Shown in pieces: positions 18,877 to 26,710 of a DNA stretch of 64,000 nt. Within the stretch, counting starts at the first letter, position 1; the number at the start of each line of letters is the position of its first letter. Source of the stretch: Hydrogenophaga sp. (GTDB taxonomy: Bacteria; Pseudomonadota; Gammaproteobacteria; Burkholderiales; Burkholderiaceae_C); NCBI RefSeq assembly GCF_030373225.1, contig NZ_JAUCZG010000003.1:1-64000 (forward strand). The letters are read 5' to 3'. The notes under the pieces are model-generated. The model saw only the letters and a list, made by a program, of their open reading frames with translations. It did not search any database and was not told the DNA's origin. A program made the translations under genes and the position numbers.

Positions 18877-20232
18877 TCAACCGCAGCGCACCGCCACCTT
18901 GGGCAATCCCCAGCCGAACACGGGATCCCGGCCGGACACCCCGAGATCGGTGACCGGAACACGGCGGCCATCGAGCCAGTCCTGACGCGAGAGCAGACCC
19001 TCGAACACCGATTGCGAGAGCTGCGCCACGAGAAAGGGAACGGCGAGCGACGTGCCGCTGCGCAGCCGTGCCGCCTGGGCACCATCGGCTGTGGGCAGTT
19101 CCACGCCGGGCAGCGCAAAGTCGACCGTCGCGCCCTGGCTGGCGCGCCAGTAGATGCGCCCGTCGGCCGACAGCGCCGTGGCGCCCAGCACCCCGTCCAG
19201 GGCGGCCGGGTGCGCGGGCGCTGCGTTGCGTCCGCCATTGCCCACGGCCGCCGCCACCAGCACGCCGCGCGCCTGCGTGCGTTCGATCGCCGCGGCCAGC
19301 ACCCGGTTGTCCGGCCCCGTCAGGCTCATGCCGATCACCTGCACCCGCTGGCCGACCAGCCAGTCGAGGCTTTTGACCAGCCCCAAGGCGTCGGCGGCCA
19401 GGGTGCCCGACGGCAGGCGGAAGAAGGGTTCCGCGGCGCGCAGCCCTGCCCTGGGCACAAGTCCGGGCAGGGCCGAGCCCGGCTGCCCGACCAGCAGCGT
19501 GGCCACCGCCGTTCCGTGGGCACTGTCGCCGCTGGCGCGGGGGTCCGTCACGAAACGGCGCACGCGCAGATCGGCGCCCTGCAGGGCTGCCAGCCCGGTG
19601 TCCACGCCCGAATCCACGATGCCGATGAGCTGATCCCGGCCGCACAGGGCGCTGCGCACAGGCCAGTCCATGCGCCGCATGGCCTCGCAGCTGGCGCCCT
19701 CGCAAACGGCCCCATCGGCCTGTGCGAGCTGGTAGAGGTGGTGCAGGTCGAACACGCCGGGATCACGTTCGTTGGCCACCGCCAGCGCGGTCCGGGCGTC
19801 GATGCCGGGCGGCAGGCGCAAGCGCACCACTCGCAGGTCCAGCCCGGCCTGGACCTGGGCCTCGACCACGCGTGCGCCCCACTGCGCGGCGCGCTGCAGC
19901 GCCGCCGGGCTCGGGTTGAGCGCGATCAGTTCATCGGCCTTGAAAGCGTCGGCCTGCACCTGCAATGCGGGTGCGCGCGGACCGGGGTCGGTGTCCTGGC
20001 CGCCGGTGCCGGCGTCGCTGCTCGACGAGGCGGCGCTGCCCCCGTCGGCGGCGCCGTCATCTCCGTCGTCACCGTCGTCTCCGTCGTCGTCGGCGCGGGC
20101 CTGGCCCACCAGTGGTGAACCCTCCAGCCACGACCACCCGGGCGGTGGCAGGGCGTGCAGCAGCACCAGCAGCAGCAGCATCCAGACCCGTCGGGTGGAC
20201 CGGTTCCGGCGGGACTCTGACAACAGGGGCAT
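18877..20232 (-). CDS. Secreted S8 family (subtilisin-like) serine protease
   Basis: A 451-residue subtilase. The catalytic triad is visible: Asp in LIGIVDSGVD, His in SAHGTAVATLL, Ser in LRSGTSLAVPF; the oxyanion Asn lies in AAAVGNGGRN. The N-terminus is a signal or anchor (RRVWMLLLLVLLHALPPPGW) followed by an acidic, repetitive DDGDDGDDGDDG stretch and a Ser/Ala/Gly linker (about residues 48-80) that could bind calcium or act as a spacer. A pre-catalytic region with a DPGVFDLHHLYQL segment resembles a propeptide. It is divergent from the sigma-factor gene and shares a mirror-image ECF-type promoter with it, so it is probably a target of that sigma factor. The substrate is unknown. Confidence 0.88.
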   Translation of the reverse strand: MPLLSESRRNRSTRRVWMLLLLVLLHALPPPGWSWLEGSPLVGQARADDDGDDGDDGDDGAADGGSAASSSSDAGTGGQDTDPGPRAPALQVQADAFKADELIALNPSPAALQRAAQWGARVVEAQVQAGLDLRVVRLRLPPGIDARTALAVANERDPGVFDLHHLYQLAQADGAVCEGASCEAMRRMDWPVRSALCGRDQLIGIVDSGVDTGLAALQGADLRVRRFVTDPRASGDSAHGTAVATLLVGQPGSALPGLVPRAGLRAAEPFFRLPSGTLAADALGLVKSLDWLVGQRVQVIGMSLTGPDNRVLAAAIERTQARGVLVAAAVGNGGRNAAPAHPAALDGVLGATALSADGRIYWRASQGATVDFALPGVELPTADGAQAARLRSGTSLAVPFLVAQLSQSVFEGLLSRQDWLDGRRVPVTDLGVSGRDPVFGWGLPKVAVRCG

Positions 20233-20311
20233 GGTGGGGCGGGCGTGCGGGCGTCGGGTCGACAGGGTAAAACACCGCGGCCGATCCGGCAGCCGTGGGG
20301 TCTGTCTGCCG

Positions 20312-20339
20312 ACAACGCAGGCCGCCGGCGCTTATTCCG
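20312..20339 (-). promoter_or_regulatory. ECF-type promoter for the S8 protease
   Basis: Read on the minus strand: GGAATAA (20339-20333), a 14-bp spacer, then CGTTGTC (20318-20312). This is identical in both elements and in spacing to the plus-strand promoter 9 bp away. It would start a transcript with a leader of about 70 bases before the protease start codon. Confidence 0.7.
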
Positions 20340-20348
20340 CCACGGCCT

Positions 20349-20376
20349 GGAATAAAGCCGCTGGACCGGCGTTGTC
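20349..20376 (+). promoter_or_regulatory. ECF-type promoter for sigma/anti-sigma operon
   Basis: GGAATAA (20349-20355), a 14-bp spacer, and CGTTGTC (20370-20376). The ATG of the sigma-factor gene lies only 11 bp after the element, so the transcript would be leaderless or nearly so. The match with the divergent element suggests autoregulation by the encoded sigma factor. Confidence 0.7.
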
Positions 20377-20387
20377 ACCCGACCACC

Positions 20388-20888
20388 ATGCCCGACACCG
20401 ACCCCCGTGCCCAGATCATCAGCCTGCTGCCCCGCTTGCGCCGTTTCGCCAGCGGGCTCACGCACGACGGCCACATGGCCGACGATCTGGTGCAGGCGGC
20501 CTGCCTGAAAGCGCTGGAGCGCTGGCACCAGTACCAGGCCGACACCAGCCTGGCGAGCTGGATGTTCCGCATCGTGCAAACCACCTGGCTCGACGACCTG
20601 CGCATGCGCCAGCGCCAGAAGACCGACACCGACACCGATGCGCTGCCCGATCTCGAGGGGGAGGACGGACGCGAGCTGGTCGAGCGGCGCAGCGACCTGC
20701 GCGCCGTGCGCGCGGCGCTGGCAAACCTGCCCGACGACCAGCGCGCCGTGCTGATGCTGGTCACGGTCGACGGGCTGACGTACCAGGAAGCTGCACTGGC
20801 GCTGGACATTCCCATGGGCACGGTGATGAGCCGGCTGGCGCGCGCCCGCATCAAGCTCGCCGACGCGCTGGGCAGGCAAGGAGCCTGA
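20388..20888 (+). CDS. ECF-like RNA polymerase sigma factor
   Basis: A 166-residue sigma-70-family protein with region 2 (GHMADDLVQAACLKALERW, residues ~25-45, then SLASWMFRIVQTTWLDDLR) and region 4 (LPDDQRAVLMLVTVDGLTYQEAALALDIPMGTVMSRLARAR, residues ~115-155), joined by an Asp-rich linker (TDTDTDALPDLEGEDG). The size and lack of regions 1 and 3 make it an extracytoplasmic-function type. It is followed 1 bp later by a membrane anti-sigma factor gene. Its own promoter and that of the divergent protease are identical 28-bp-span elements. I chose the ATG at 20388; an upstream in-frame start at 20295 would read through both promoters. Confidence 0.92.
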   Translation: MPDTDPRAQIISLLPRLRRFASGLTHDGHMADDLVQAACLKALERWHQYQADTSLASWMFRIVQTTWLDDLRMRQRQKTDTDTDALPDLEGEDGRELVERRSDLRAVRAALANLPDDQRAVLMLVTVDGLTYQEAALALDIPMGTVMSRLARARIKLADALGRQGA

Positions 20889-20889
20889 G

Positions 20890-21681
20890 ATGAACACCGA
20901 TGACAACACCCTGATCGCCTACCTCGACGGGCAATTGCCCGATGCCGACTATGGCCCGCTCGAAGAACGGTTGGCCTGTGACGGGGCCTTGCGCACCCGC
21001 CTGCAGGCACTGGTCGACAGCAGCGAATTCGCTCGCCGTGCCTTCGACCCGGTGCTGCTGGAGCCGGTGCCACCACCGCTGATCGCCGCGATCTGGCGCG
21101 CACCCGATCCGCGCGCACGCAGCCCCCTTGGCGGCGCGGGCGCGGCGCCGGTCAACCGCTTGCTGGCCTGGCTCGGCCTGGCCACCGGGCCGCGCCTCTG
21201 GCCCGCGCTGGCTTCGGTGGCGGTGCTCGGGCTGGGCATGGTGATCGGCTGGCAGCTGCAAACGCCCGATGAGCAAACGCAGCGCGCACTGCGCCAGGGA
21301 GCGCCAGTGACCGACCAGGCCCTGGCCCTGGCGCTGGAGGTTTCATCGAGCGGGCGCGTGCTGCGCACGGCGGCGGGCGCGGTCGAGATCCTCGCCACGT
21401 TCGAGCAGGTGGGGGGTGGACACTGCCGCGAATTCAACCGCAGCAGTCCCGACGGCTCCCTCGCCGAGCTGGGGGTGGCCTGTCGCGACACACGGGGTGA
21501 GTGGCAGCTCGAATTTCTGGCCGCCGAAGACCGGGCACCCGGCGCCGGGCAGGACCGCTACCGGACCGCCAGCGACCGGCAGCAGGAGCAGGCCGACGCC
21601 TTCCTGCGCGAGCGGGTGCAGGGCTCGCCGCTGGACGGCAACGAAGAGCAGGCGCTGATCGAACGCGGCTGGCCGCGCTGA
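20890..21681 (+). CDS. Probable membrane anti-sigma factor
   Basis: A 263-residue single-pass protein. The cytoplasmic N-terminus (NTLIAYLDGQLPDADYGPLE) has the helical pattern of anti-sigma domains, without the HxxxCxxC zinc motif. One membrane helix (LWPALASVAVLGLGMVIGWQL) lies around residues 108-128, and the periplasmic C-terminus holds a small domain with two Cys residues (GGGHCREF and GVACRDT) about 20 residues apart that may form a disulfide. The gene follows the sigma gene by 1 bp. By analogy with other ECF pairs it should hold the sigma factor at the membrane until a periplasmic signal arrives; the signal is unknown. Confidence 0.8.
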   Translation: MNTDDNTLIAYLDGQLPDADYGPLEERLACDGALRTRLQALVDSSEFARRAFDPVLLEPVPPPLIAAIWRAPDPRARSPLGGAGAAPVNRLLAWLGLATGPRLWPALASVAVLGLGMVIGWQLQTPDEQTQRALRQGAPVTDQALALALEVSSSGRVLRTAAGAVEILATFEQVGGGHCREFNRSSPDGSLAELGVACRDTRGEWQLEFLAAEDRAPGAGQDRYRTASDRQQEQADAFLRERVQGSPLDGNEEQALIERGWPR

Positions 21682-21690
21682 GGCCAGGCG

Positions 21691-21713
21691 AAAAAAAGCC
21701 CGGCGAACCGGGC
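21691..21713 (-). terminator. Rho-independent terminator of OmpA-like gene
   Basis: GCCCGG-CGAA-CCGGGC at 21698-21713 is followed on the minus strand by seven U residues (21697-21691), 24 bp after the stop of the OmpA-like gene. The wider CCAGGC/GCCTGG flanks extend the stem and may also slow plus-strand transcription from the anti-sigma gene. Confidence 0.85.
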
Positions 21714-21737
21714 CTGGTCGGGCGGCGCGCTGGCGCA

Positions 21738-22259
21738 TCAGCCGACGATCATCACCTCGACGCGGCGGGCCTCGGCGTCGTTGCCGGTGCCGGTGGTCTG
21801 CTCGGGCTTGCGCAGCTCCATGCTCGCTGGCGCCACACCCGCACCCACCAGGGCGTCGCGCACGGCCACGGCGCGCTGGCGGGCCAGCTCGGCGTTGAAC
21901 GCGGGGTCGCCCGTGGCGTCGTGAAAGCCCGAGAGCACCAGCTGTTTGCCCGCCTTGGCCGCGGCAATCGCATCGCCCAGCGCCACCAGCGCGCCGGCGG
22001 CGAGGTCGGCCTTGCCGGAGGCGAAGTAGAACTTCACCACGCCGTTTTCCACCACCACGCTGGCGTCGTCGCTCGACGGCGTTGCCGCAACGGCAGTGGC
22101 CGGCGCAGCAGCGGCGGGCGCCATCGACGCGACGGGCGAGGCCCCGGCGCGGGATTTGTGGACGCCCAGGCCCACGGCAAAGCCGGTCACCAGCACAATC
22201 ACGGCGACCAGCACCACCGCGACCACGCGGTATTCGATTTCGTTATCTTGGGAAGACAT
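21738..22259 (-). CDS. OmpA family protein with N-terminal membrane anchor
   Basis: A 173-residue protein with one N-terminal membrane helix (VVAVVLVAVIVLVTGFAVGL, residues ~12-31), an Ala/Pro/Ser spacer (about 40-62), and an OmpA-like C-terminal domain (KFYFASGKADLAAGALVALG, SGFHDATGD, NAELARQRAVAVRDALV, EARRVEV). The normal peptidoglycan-binding pattern NxxLSxxRA appears here as NAELARQRA, so binding is likely. The protein would tie the inner membrane to the cell wall. It is transcribed alone, with a good terminator, and lies back to back with the ChaC gene. Confidence 0.85.
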   Translation of the reverse strand: MSSQDNEIEYRVVAVVLVAVIVLVTGFAVGLGVHKSRAGASPVASMAPAAAAPATAVAATPSSDDASVVVENGVVKFYFASGKADLAAGALVALGDAIAAAKAGKQLVLSGFHDATGDPAFNAELARQRAVAVRDALVGAGVAPASMELRKPEQTTGTGNDAEARRVEVMIVG

Positions 22260-22364
22260 GGGAAGGACTCCGTGAAAATGGTTGCAGCTTCGTCGACCGG
22301 CCGCCCTGCGCGCGGCACCGACCCATCACTGTTGAACAGCCCATCGGGCGCTGCAGGATTGTAA

Positions 22365-22994
22365 ATGGCGCCCCCCTTCCAGACACCCCGTACCCTGCGT
22401 CCCACCACCTGGGACCCAGCCCGGCGCGACGGCGCGCAGATGATGGCCGACGCCCTGGCGCAATGGCGCTCGCAGGGGCCGCGGCCCGACTTGTGGGTGT
22501 TCGCCTACGCCTCGCTGGTGTGGCGCCCCGAGTTCACCGCCGCCGAGCAACGCCTGGCGCGTGTGCATGGCCACCACCGCTGCCTGGAAATGTGGAGCCG
22601 CATCAACCGCGGCACCTTTGAATGCCCCGGCCTCGTGTTTGCGCTCATGCCCGGTGGCAGTTGCACCGGCCTGGCGCTGCGCGTGCCGCACGACGAGGTG
22701 GAGGCGCTGATGCCCGTGCTGTGGGCACGCGAGATGCCCAACCCGGTCTACGACCCCAAATGGCTGACCTGCCAGACCGGGCAGGGCCCGGTGAGTGCAC
22801 TGGCCTTCACGCTCTCGCGCCGCAGCCCGAGCCACACCGGCACCCTGAGCGAAGAGCGCTACCGCGAGATCTTCAGCCGCTCCTGCGGGCGCTATGGCAC
22901 GACGCTGGACTATGCGCGCCAGACCTTCGACGGCCTGCTTCACCACGGCATCCACGACCGCGCGCTGGGCCAGTTGCTGCGCCTGGTCGACTGA
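22365..22994 (+). CDS. ChaC-type gamma-glutamylcyclotransferase
   Basis: A 209-residue member of the ChaC branch of gamma-glutamylcyclotransferases, which split gamma-glutamyl peptides such as glutathione into 5-oxoproline and the remaining peptide. The substrate-loop motif appears as VFAYASLVW (the usual YGSL has Ala for Gly here), and the catalytic-Glu region WAREMPNPVYDPKW matches the family pattern (REM...Y.P.W). The C-terminal part GRYGTTLDYARQTFDGL fits the ChaC family. It is cytoplasmic. The gene starts at the end of the divergent OmpA-like promoter region and is 55 bp before pdxH. Confidence 0.85.
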   Translation: MAPPFQTPRTLRPTTWDPARRDGAQMMADALAQWRSQGPRPDLWVFAYASLVWRPEFTAAEQRLARVHGHHRCLEMWSRINRGTFECPGLVFALMPGGSCTGLALRVPHDEVEALMPVLWAREMPNPVYDPKWLTCQTGQGPVSALAFTLSRRSPSHTGTLSEERYREIFSRSCGRYGTTLDYARQTFDGLLHHGIHDRALGQLLRLVD

Positions 22995-23049
22995 GGCGCA
23001 TTGACCTGCCGCAAGGCCGGGCAGCAGACCCGCTCCTATACTGAAACGC

Positions 23050-23685
23050 ATGAACATCGCCGACCTGCGCAAGAGCTACGAAAAGGCCGAACTCAGTGAA
23101 TCGGCCTCACACGCCGATCCCCTGCAGCAATTCACCCGGTGGCTGGAAGAAGCCATCAGCAGCGAGGTGCCCGAGCCCAACGCCATGACGGTGGCCACCG
23201 TGGGTTCCGACCTGCGACCGAGCACCCGTGTGGTGCTGATCAAGGGCTTCGACGAGCGCGGCATCGTCTGGTACACCAACTACGCCAGCCGCAAGGGGCA
23301 GGAACTCGCCGGCAACCCGTTCGCCGCGCTGCAGTTCCACTGGGTCGAGCTCGAGCGCGTGGTGCGCATTGAAGGCGTGGTGGAAAAGGTCAGCGAAGCC
23401 GAAAGCGACGAGTACTTCCTCAGCCGCCCCCTGGACAGCCGCATCGGCGCCTGGGCCAGCCCGCAGAGCCAGGTGATCGACAGCCGCACGGTGCTGGTGA
23501 CCAATGCCGCCAGGTACGGCGCCCAGTTCCTGCTGCAGCCTCCGCGCCCGCCGCACTGGGGCGGCTACCGCCTCAAGCCCGATCGCTGGGAGTTCTGGCA
23601 GGGCCGCAAGAGCCGCCTGCACGACCGGCTTCGCTATGCCCTGGAGTCCGGGGGCGGCTGGCGGCGCGAGCGGCTGGCACCCTGA
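23050..23685 (+). CDS. pdxH: Pyridoxamine/pyridoxine 5'-phosphate oxidase
   Basis: A 211-residue FMN-dependent enzyme that oxidises pyridoxine or pyridoxamine 5'-phosphate to pyridoxal 5'-phosphate, the last step of vitamin B6 cofactor synthesis and salvage. Length and motifs match the family: [47 protein letters not shown], the [16 protein letters not shown] segment, and the C-terminal [17 protein letters not shown] that binds FMN and phosphate. It lies 55 bp after the ChaC gene and 144 bp before the LacI regulator. Confidence 0.96.
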   Translation: MNIADLRKSYEKAELSESASHADPLQQFTRWLEEAISSEVPEPNAMTVATVGSDLRPSTRVVLIKGFDERGIVWYTNYASRKGQELAGNPFAALQFHWVELERVVRIEGVVEKVSEAESDEYFLSRPLDSRIGAWASPQSQVIDSRTVLVTNAARYGAQFLLQPPRPPHWGGYRLKPDRWEFWQGRKSRLHDRLRYALESGGGWRRERLAP

Positions 23686-23742
23686 CGGGTGCGACAGCCG
23701 ACAGGCCAAGACGCCGGAATGGCGCCAGTGACGGGGCCGCGC

Positions 23743-23756
23743 TGAAAGCGCTCCCG
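23743..23756. promoter_or_regulatory. Degenerate LacI-type operator half-site
   Basis: TGAAAGCGCTCCCG matches ten leading bases of the palindrome TGAAAGCGCTTTCA found at four promoters of the glucan locus. It lies 74 bp upstream of the LacI-family regulator gene, so weak autoregulation is possible. Confidence 0.4.
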
Positions 23757-23829
23757 CGCTTTGCCTGACCCCTCGCCTTTTCGTACACTGCGGGCTGCAA
23801 GAGTGGCGGTGTGACAACAAAAGGTCTGC

Positions 23830-24885
23830 ATGAAAAACAAATCAACGGGGGGTGCCGTCTCGCGCGCAGCGGCCCGAAAAGACGCCGGTGTGGTCACCAT
23901 CGAGCGGGTGGCCGAGGAGGCCGGCGTGTCCCCGAGCACCGTCTCGCGCATTCTCAACGGCACGGCCGTGGTCAGTCCGGCCAAGAAGGCTGCGGTCGAC
24001 GAGGCCGTGGCCAAACTGGGTTTCGTGCCCAACCCCATGGCGCGCGGGCTGGCAGGGGGTCGCACACTGAGCATCGGTGTCGTGACCCAGGCGATCGACA
24101 GTCCGTTCTACGGTGCCTCCCTGAAAGGCATCGAGGATGCCCTGGACCCGGCGGGCTACAGCCCGTTGTTCGTGAGCGGTCACTGGAACGCCACGACCGA
24201 GAGCCGCTGCATCGACATCCTGCTGTCGCGCCGGGTCGACGGCATCATTGTGCTGACCGGGCGCCTGACGGACGCCGCCCTCAAGTCTGTCGCCAAACGG
24301 GTGCCGGTGGTGGTCACCGGCCGCTCGGTCAAAGCCGCCGGCTTGTTCTCGCTCAATTTCGACAACACCGAAGGCGGCCGTCTTGCGACCCGCCACCTGA
24401 TCGACTGCGGGCATCGCAGGATCGCCTTCATTGCCGGCGATCCCCGCCATCCGGACGCGACCCAGCGACTCTCGGGTTACCGCCTGGCGCTGGAGCAGGC
24501 CGGCATTGCCTTCAAGCCCGAGCTGGTGGTCCAGGGCGAGTACAGCGAGGCCAGCGGTGTGGAAGCGGTGTCGACCCTCATCGCCGCCCGGCAGAAGTTC
24601 ACCGCCATCTTTGCCGCGAACGACCAGATGGCCATTGGAGCGGCGCATGGCCTGCACCGCCATGCCTTGCGCGTGCCCGATGACGTGTCGCTGGTCGGCT
24701 TCGACGATCTGCCCACGTCCCTGTATGCGCTGCCGCCGCTGACCACCGTGCACCAGCCGGCCTACGACATGGGATCGCTCGCGGCCCAGGCACTGCTGCA
24801 ACTGCTCGATGGCGCCAGGCCGCAGCAGTCGGTGCCGCAACCCCGCCTGATCGTGCGGGATTCGTGCCGCAGCCTCAAACCCTGA
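23830..24885 (+). CDS. LacI-family regulator of the beta-glucan locus
   Basis: A 351-residue LacI/GalR-type repressor. The N-terminal DNA-binding domain (VTIERVAEEAGVSPSTVSRI, hinge helix NPMARGLAGG) is followed by a periplasmic-binding-protein-like sugar domain (GVVTQAIDSPFYGASLKGIE, GCGHRRIAFIAGD, FAANDQMAIGAAHGL, VSLVGFDDLPTSLYALPPLTTV). It sits directly before the glucan operon, and a perfect LacI-type palindrome TGAAAGCGCTTTCA lies in the gap between them and at three more promoters downstream. It is the obvious candidate repressor for those sites. The inducer is probably a beta-glucan oligosaccharide or glucose; this is inference. A degenerate copy of the operator lies upstream of this gene. 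Confidence 0.93.
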   Translation: MKNKSTGGAVSRAAARKDAGVVTIERVAEEAGVSPSTVSRILNGTAVVSPAKKAAVDEAVAKLGFVPNPMARGLAGGRTLSIGVVTQAIDSPFYGASLKGIEDALDPAGYSPLFVSGHWNATTESRCIDILLSRRVDGIIVLTGRLTDAALKSVAKRVPVVVTGRSVKAAGLFSLNFDNTEGGRLATRHLIDCGHRRIAFIAGDPRHPDATQRLSGYRLALEQAGIAFKPELVVQGEYSEASGVEAVSTLIAARQKFTAIFAANDQMAIGAAHGLHRHALRVPDDVSLVGFDDLPTSLYALPPLTTVHQPAYDMGSLAAQALLQLLDGARPQQSVPQPRLIVRDSCRSLKP

Positions 24886-24985
24886 GCCCGACAGCCGTCC
24901 TGGCTGCGCGCGCGCCAGCGCGCTGATCCGAACCACCCGTCCTTCCCCCCGGGATTTCCCTCGGTGGCTGCCCGCAGGAAACATC

Positions 24986-24991
24986 TATACT
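24986..24991 (+). promoter_or_regulatory. -10 hexamer of the GH1-GH17 operon
   Basis: TATACT, 4 bp upstream of the perfect operator at 24996-25009. No convincing -35 is present. The layout (-10, a few bases, operator over the start site) is shared with two other promoters of the locus. Confidence 0.5.
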
Positions 24992-24995
24992 TTTC

Positions 24996-25009
24996 TGAAA
25001 GCGCTTTCA
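24996..25009. promoter_or_regulatory. LacI-type operator, GH1-GH17 operon
   Basis: Perfect palindrome TGAAAGCGCTTTCA with the central GCGC typical of LacI-family sites. It is placed where the transcription start should be, so bound repressor would block the promoter of the operon beginning with the GH1 gene. The 286-bp space between the regulator gene and that gene holds nothing else I could identify. Confidence 0.85.
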
Positions 25010-25171
25010 CACAAGTCGTGAACGGCCAACCAACGGAGAGGTGGATGCCATTGTTTCGAACGAGGCTGTGTGTGATCGCTTCACGCCAGCCGACCTCAGG
25101 CCCCACCGCAGGTGCGTTGGGGTGACCTTCCGCCGATCCGCACCCACTTCATCCCCACCTCCCCTGTTTTC

Positions 25172-26590
25172 ATGCCCGCTCAAGCCATCTACCGCCGCCT
25201 GCCCCGTTTTCCCGATGAATTCGTCTGGGGCGTGGCCACCAGCGCCTTCCAGATCGAGGGGGCACCCACACTCGACGGCAAGGGGCCGTCGATCTGGGAC
25301 ACCTTCTGCCGCCAACCCGGGGCCATCGCCGATGGCAGCAATGGAGACGTGGCCTGCGAGCATGTCAGGCGCTGGCAGGAGGATCTGGACCTGATCAAAG
25401 ACCTGGGCGTCGACGCCTACCGCTTTTCGGTGTCGTGGCCGCGCGTTCGACCGGGCGGCAGCGGCGCGTGGAATGCCAAGGGCCTGGATTTCTACGAACA
25501 GCTGGTGGACGGCTTGCTGGCCCGTGACATCAAGCCGTACCTGACGCTCAACCATTGGGACCTGCCCGACGAGCTGCAGCAACAGGGCGGATGGGCCAGC
25601 CGGGACACGGTGCACCGCTTTGTCGAGTACGCACAGGGCATCACCCAACGCCTCGGAGACCGCCTGGCCTCCATCACCACCCACAACGAGCCCTGGGTCA
25701 TTGCGGTGCTCGGATACGAGACCGGCATCTTCGCCCCGGGCATCAAGGATCGGGCCACGGCCATGCAGGCGACCCACCACCTGATGCTCAGCCATGGCCT
25801 GGCCGTGCAGGCCCTGCGGGCCGAGGGACATGCGACACCGCTGGGCATCGTGCTCAACCTCTCGCCGATGCATGCGGCCACCGACGCGCCGCAGGACCTC
25901 GAGAAGACCCGGCTTGAAGACGGTCGCCTGCTGCGCTGGTACATGGACCCGCTGTTCAAAGGCGCCTATCCGGATGACGTGGTGGCGTACCTGGGTGACG
26001 ATGCACCGACGGTGCAGAGCGGCGACATGGCCGCCATCTCGACGCCCATGGATTTTCTGGGCGTCAACTACTACTCGCGCTCGGTGATCAGCGCGCAGGG
26101 CCCCTGGGATGTCAACAGCAGCGGGCGCGAGATCACCGACATGGGCTGGGAGGTGTACCCGGAGGGCCTGACCGAGTTGCTGGTCCGCATGCACCGGGAC
26201 TATCCGGTACCGCCGTTGTACGTGACCGAGAACGGCGGGGCGTTCAAGGACCATCTGCAGGACGGCCGTGTGCACGACCACCAGCGGCGCGACTTCATCG
26301 CGCGGCACATCTCTGCGGTGGCGGACGCGATGGAACAGGGTGTGCACATGGCGGGCTACATGGTCTGGAGCCTGCTCGACAACTTCGAATGGGCTTCCGG
26401 TTTCGAAAAGCGCTTCGGCATCGTGCACGTGGACTACACCACCCAGTGCCGCACCCTCAAGGACAGCGCGCTGTGGTACCGCGACTTTCTGCGCGCGCAA
26501 AAAGCGGCGCGCCAGAACCGCGGACCGGCTCCGACCATGGTCTTGTCGAATCAACACAATGCGGTGGCCGCCGCGCCAGTGCAAGACTGA
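25172..26590 (+). CDS. GH1 family beta-glucosidase
   Basis: A 472-residue glycoside hydrolase family 1 enzyme, normal length. The TIM-barrel landmarks are present: FVWGVATSAFQIEG at the N-terminus, the acid/base Glu in THNEPW, and the nucleophile in YVTENGG, with the C-terminal GYMVWSLLDNFEWASGF substrate-loop motif. It has no signal peptide, so it should act in the cytoplasm, releasing glucose from short beta-glucosides delivered by the symporter encoded downstream. I chose the ATG at 25172 (MPAQAIYRRLPRFP) over an in-frame GTG at 25112. It is the first gene of an operon running to 32040. Confidence 0.93.
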   Translation: MPAQAIYRRLPRFPDEFVWGVATSAFQIEGAPTLDGKGPSIWDTFCRQPGAIADGSNGDVACEHVRRWQEDLDLIKDLGVDAYRFSVSWPRVRPGGSGAWNAKGLDFYEQLVDGLLARDIKPYLTLNHWDLPDELQQQGGWASRDTVHRFVEYAQGITQRLGDRLASITTHNEPWVIAVLGYETGIFAPGIKDRATAMQATHHLMLSHGLAVQALRAEGHATPLGIVLNLSPMHAATDAPQDLEKTRLEDGRLLRWYMDPLFKGAYPDDVVAYLGDDAPTVQSGDMAAISTPMDFLGVNYYSRSVISAQGPWDVNSSGREITDMGWEVYPEGLTELLVRMHRDYPVPPLYVTENGGAFKDHLQDGRVHDHQRRDFIARHISAVADAMEQGVHMAGYMVWSLLDNFEWASGFEKRFGIVHVDYTTQCRTLKDSALWYRDFLRAQKAARQNRGPAPTMVLSNQHNAVAAAPVQD

Positions 26591-26710
26591 CATGGGAAAC
26601 GCACGGGCACAACAGGCAGGCGATGGGTTCCCGCTCCATCGCACGGTCGCCGGTGCGGGGATCCCGGTCGACACCGCCGTTGTGGCGCTGTCCTGAGAGG
26701 CTTCGCCACC

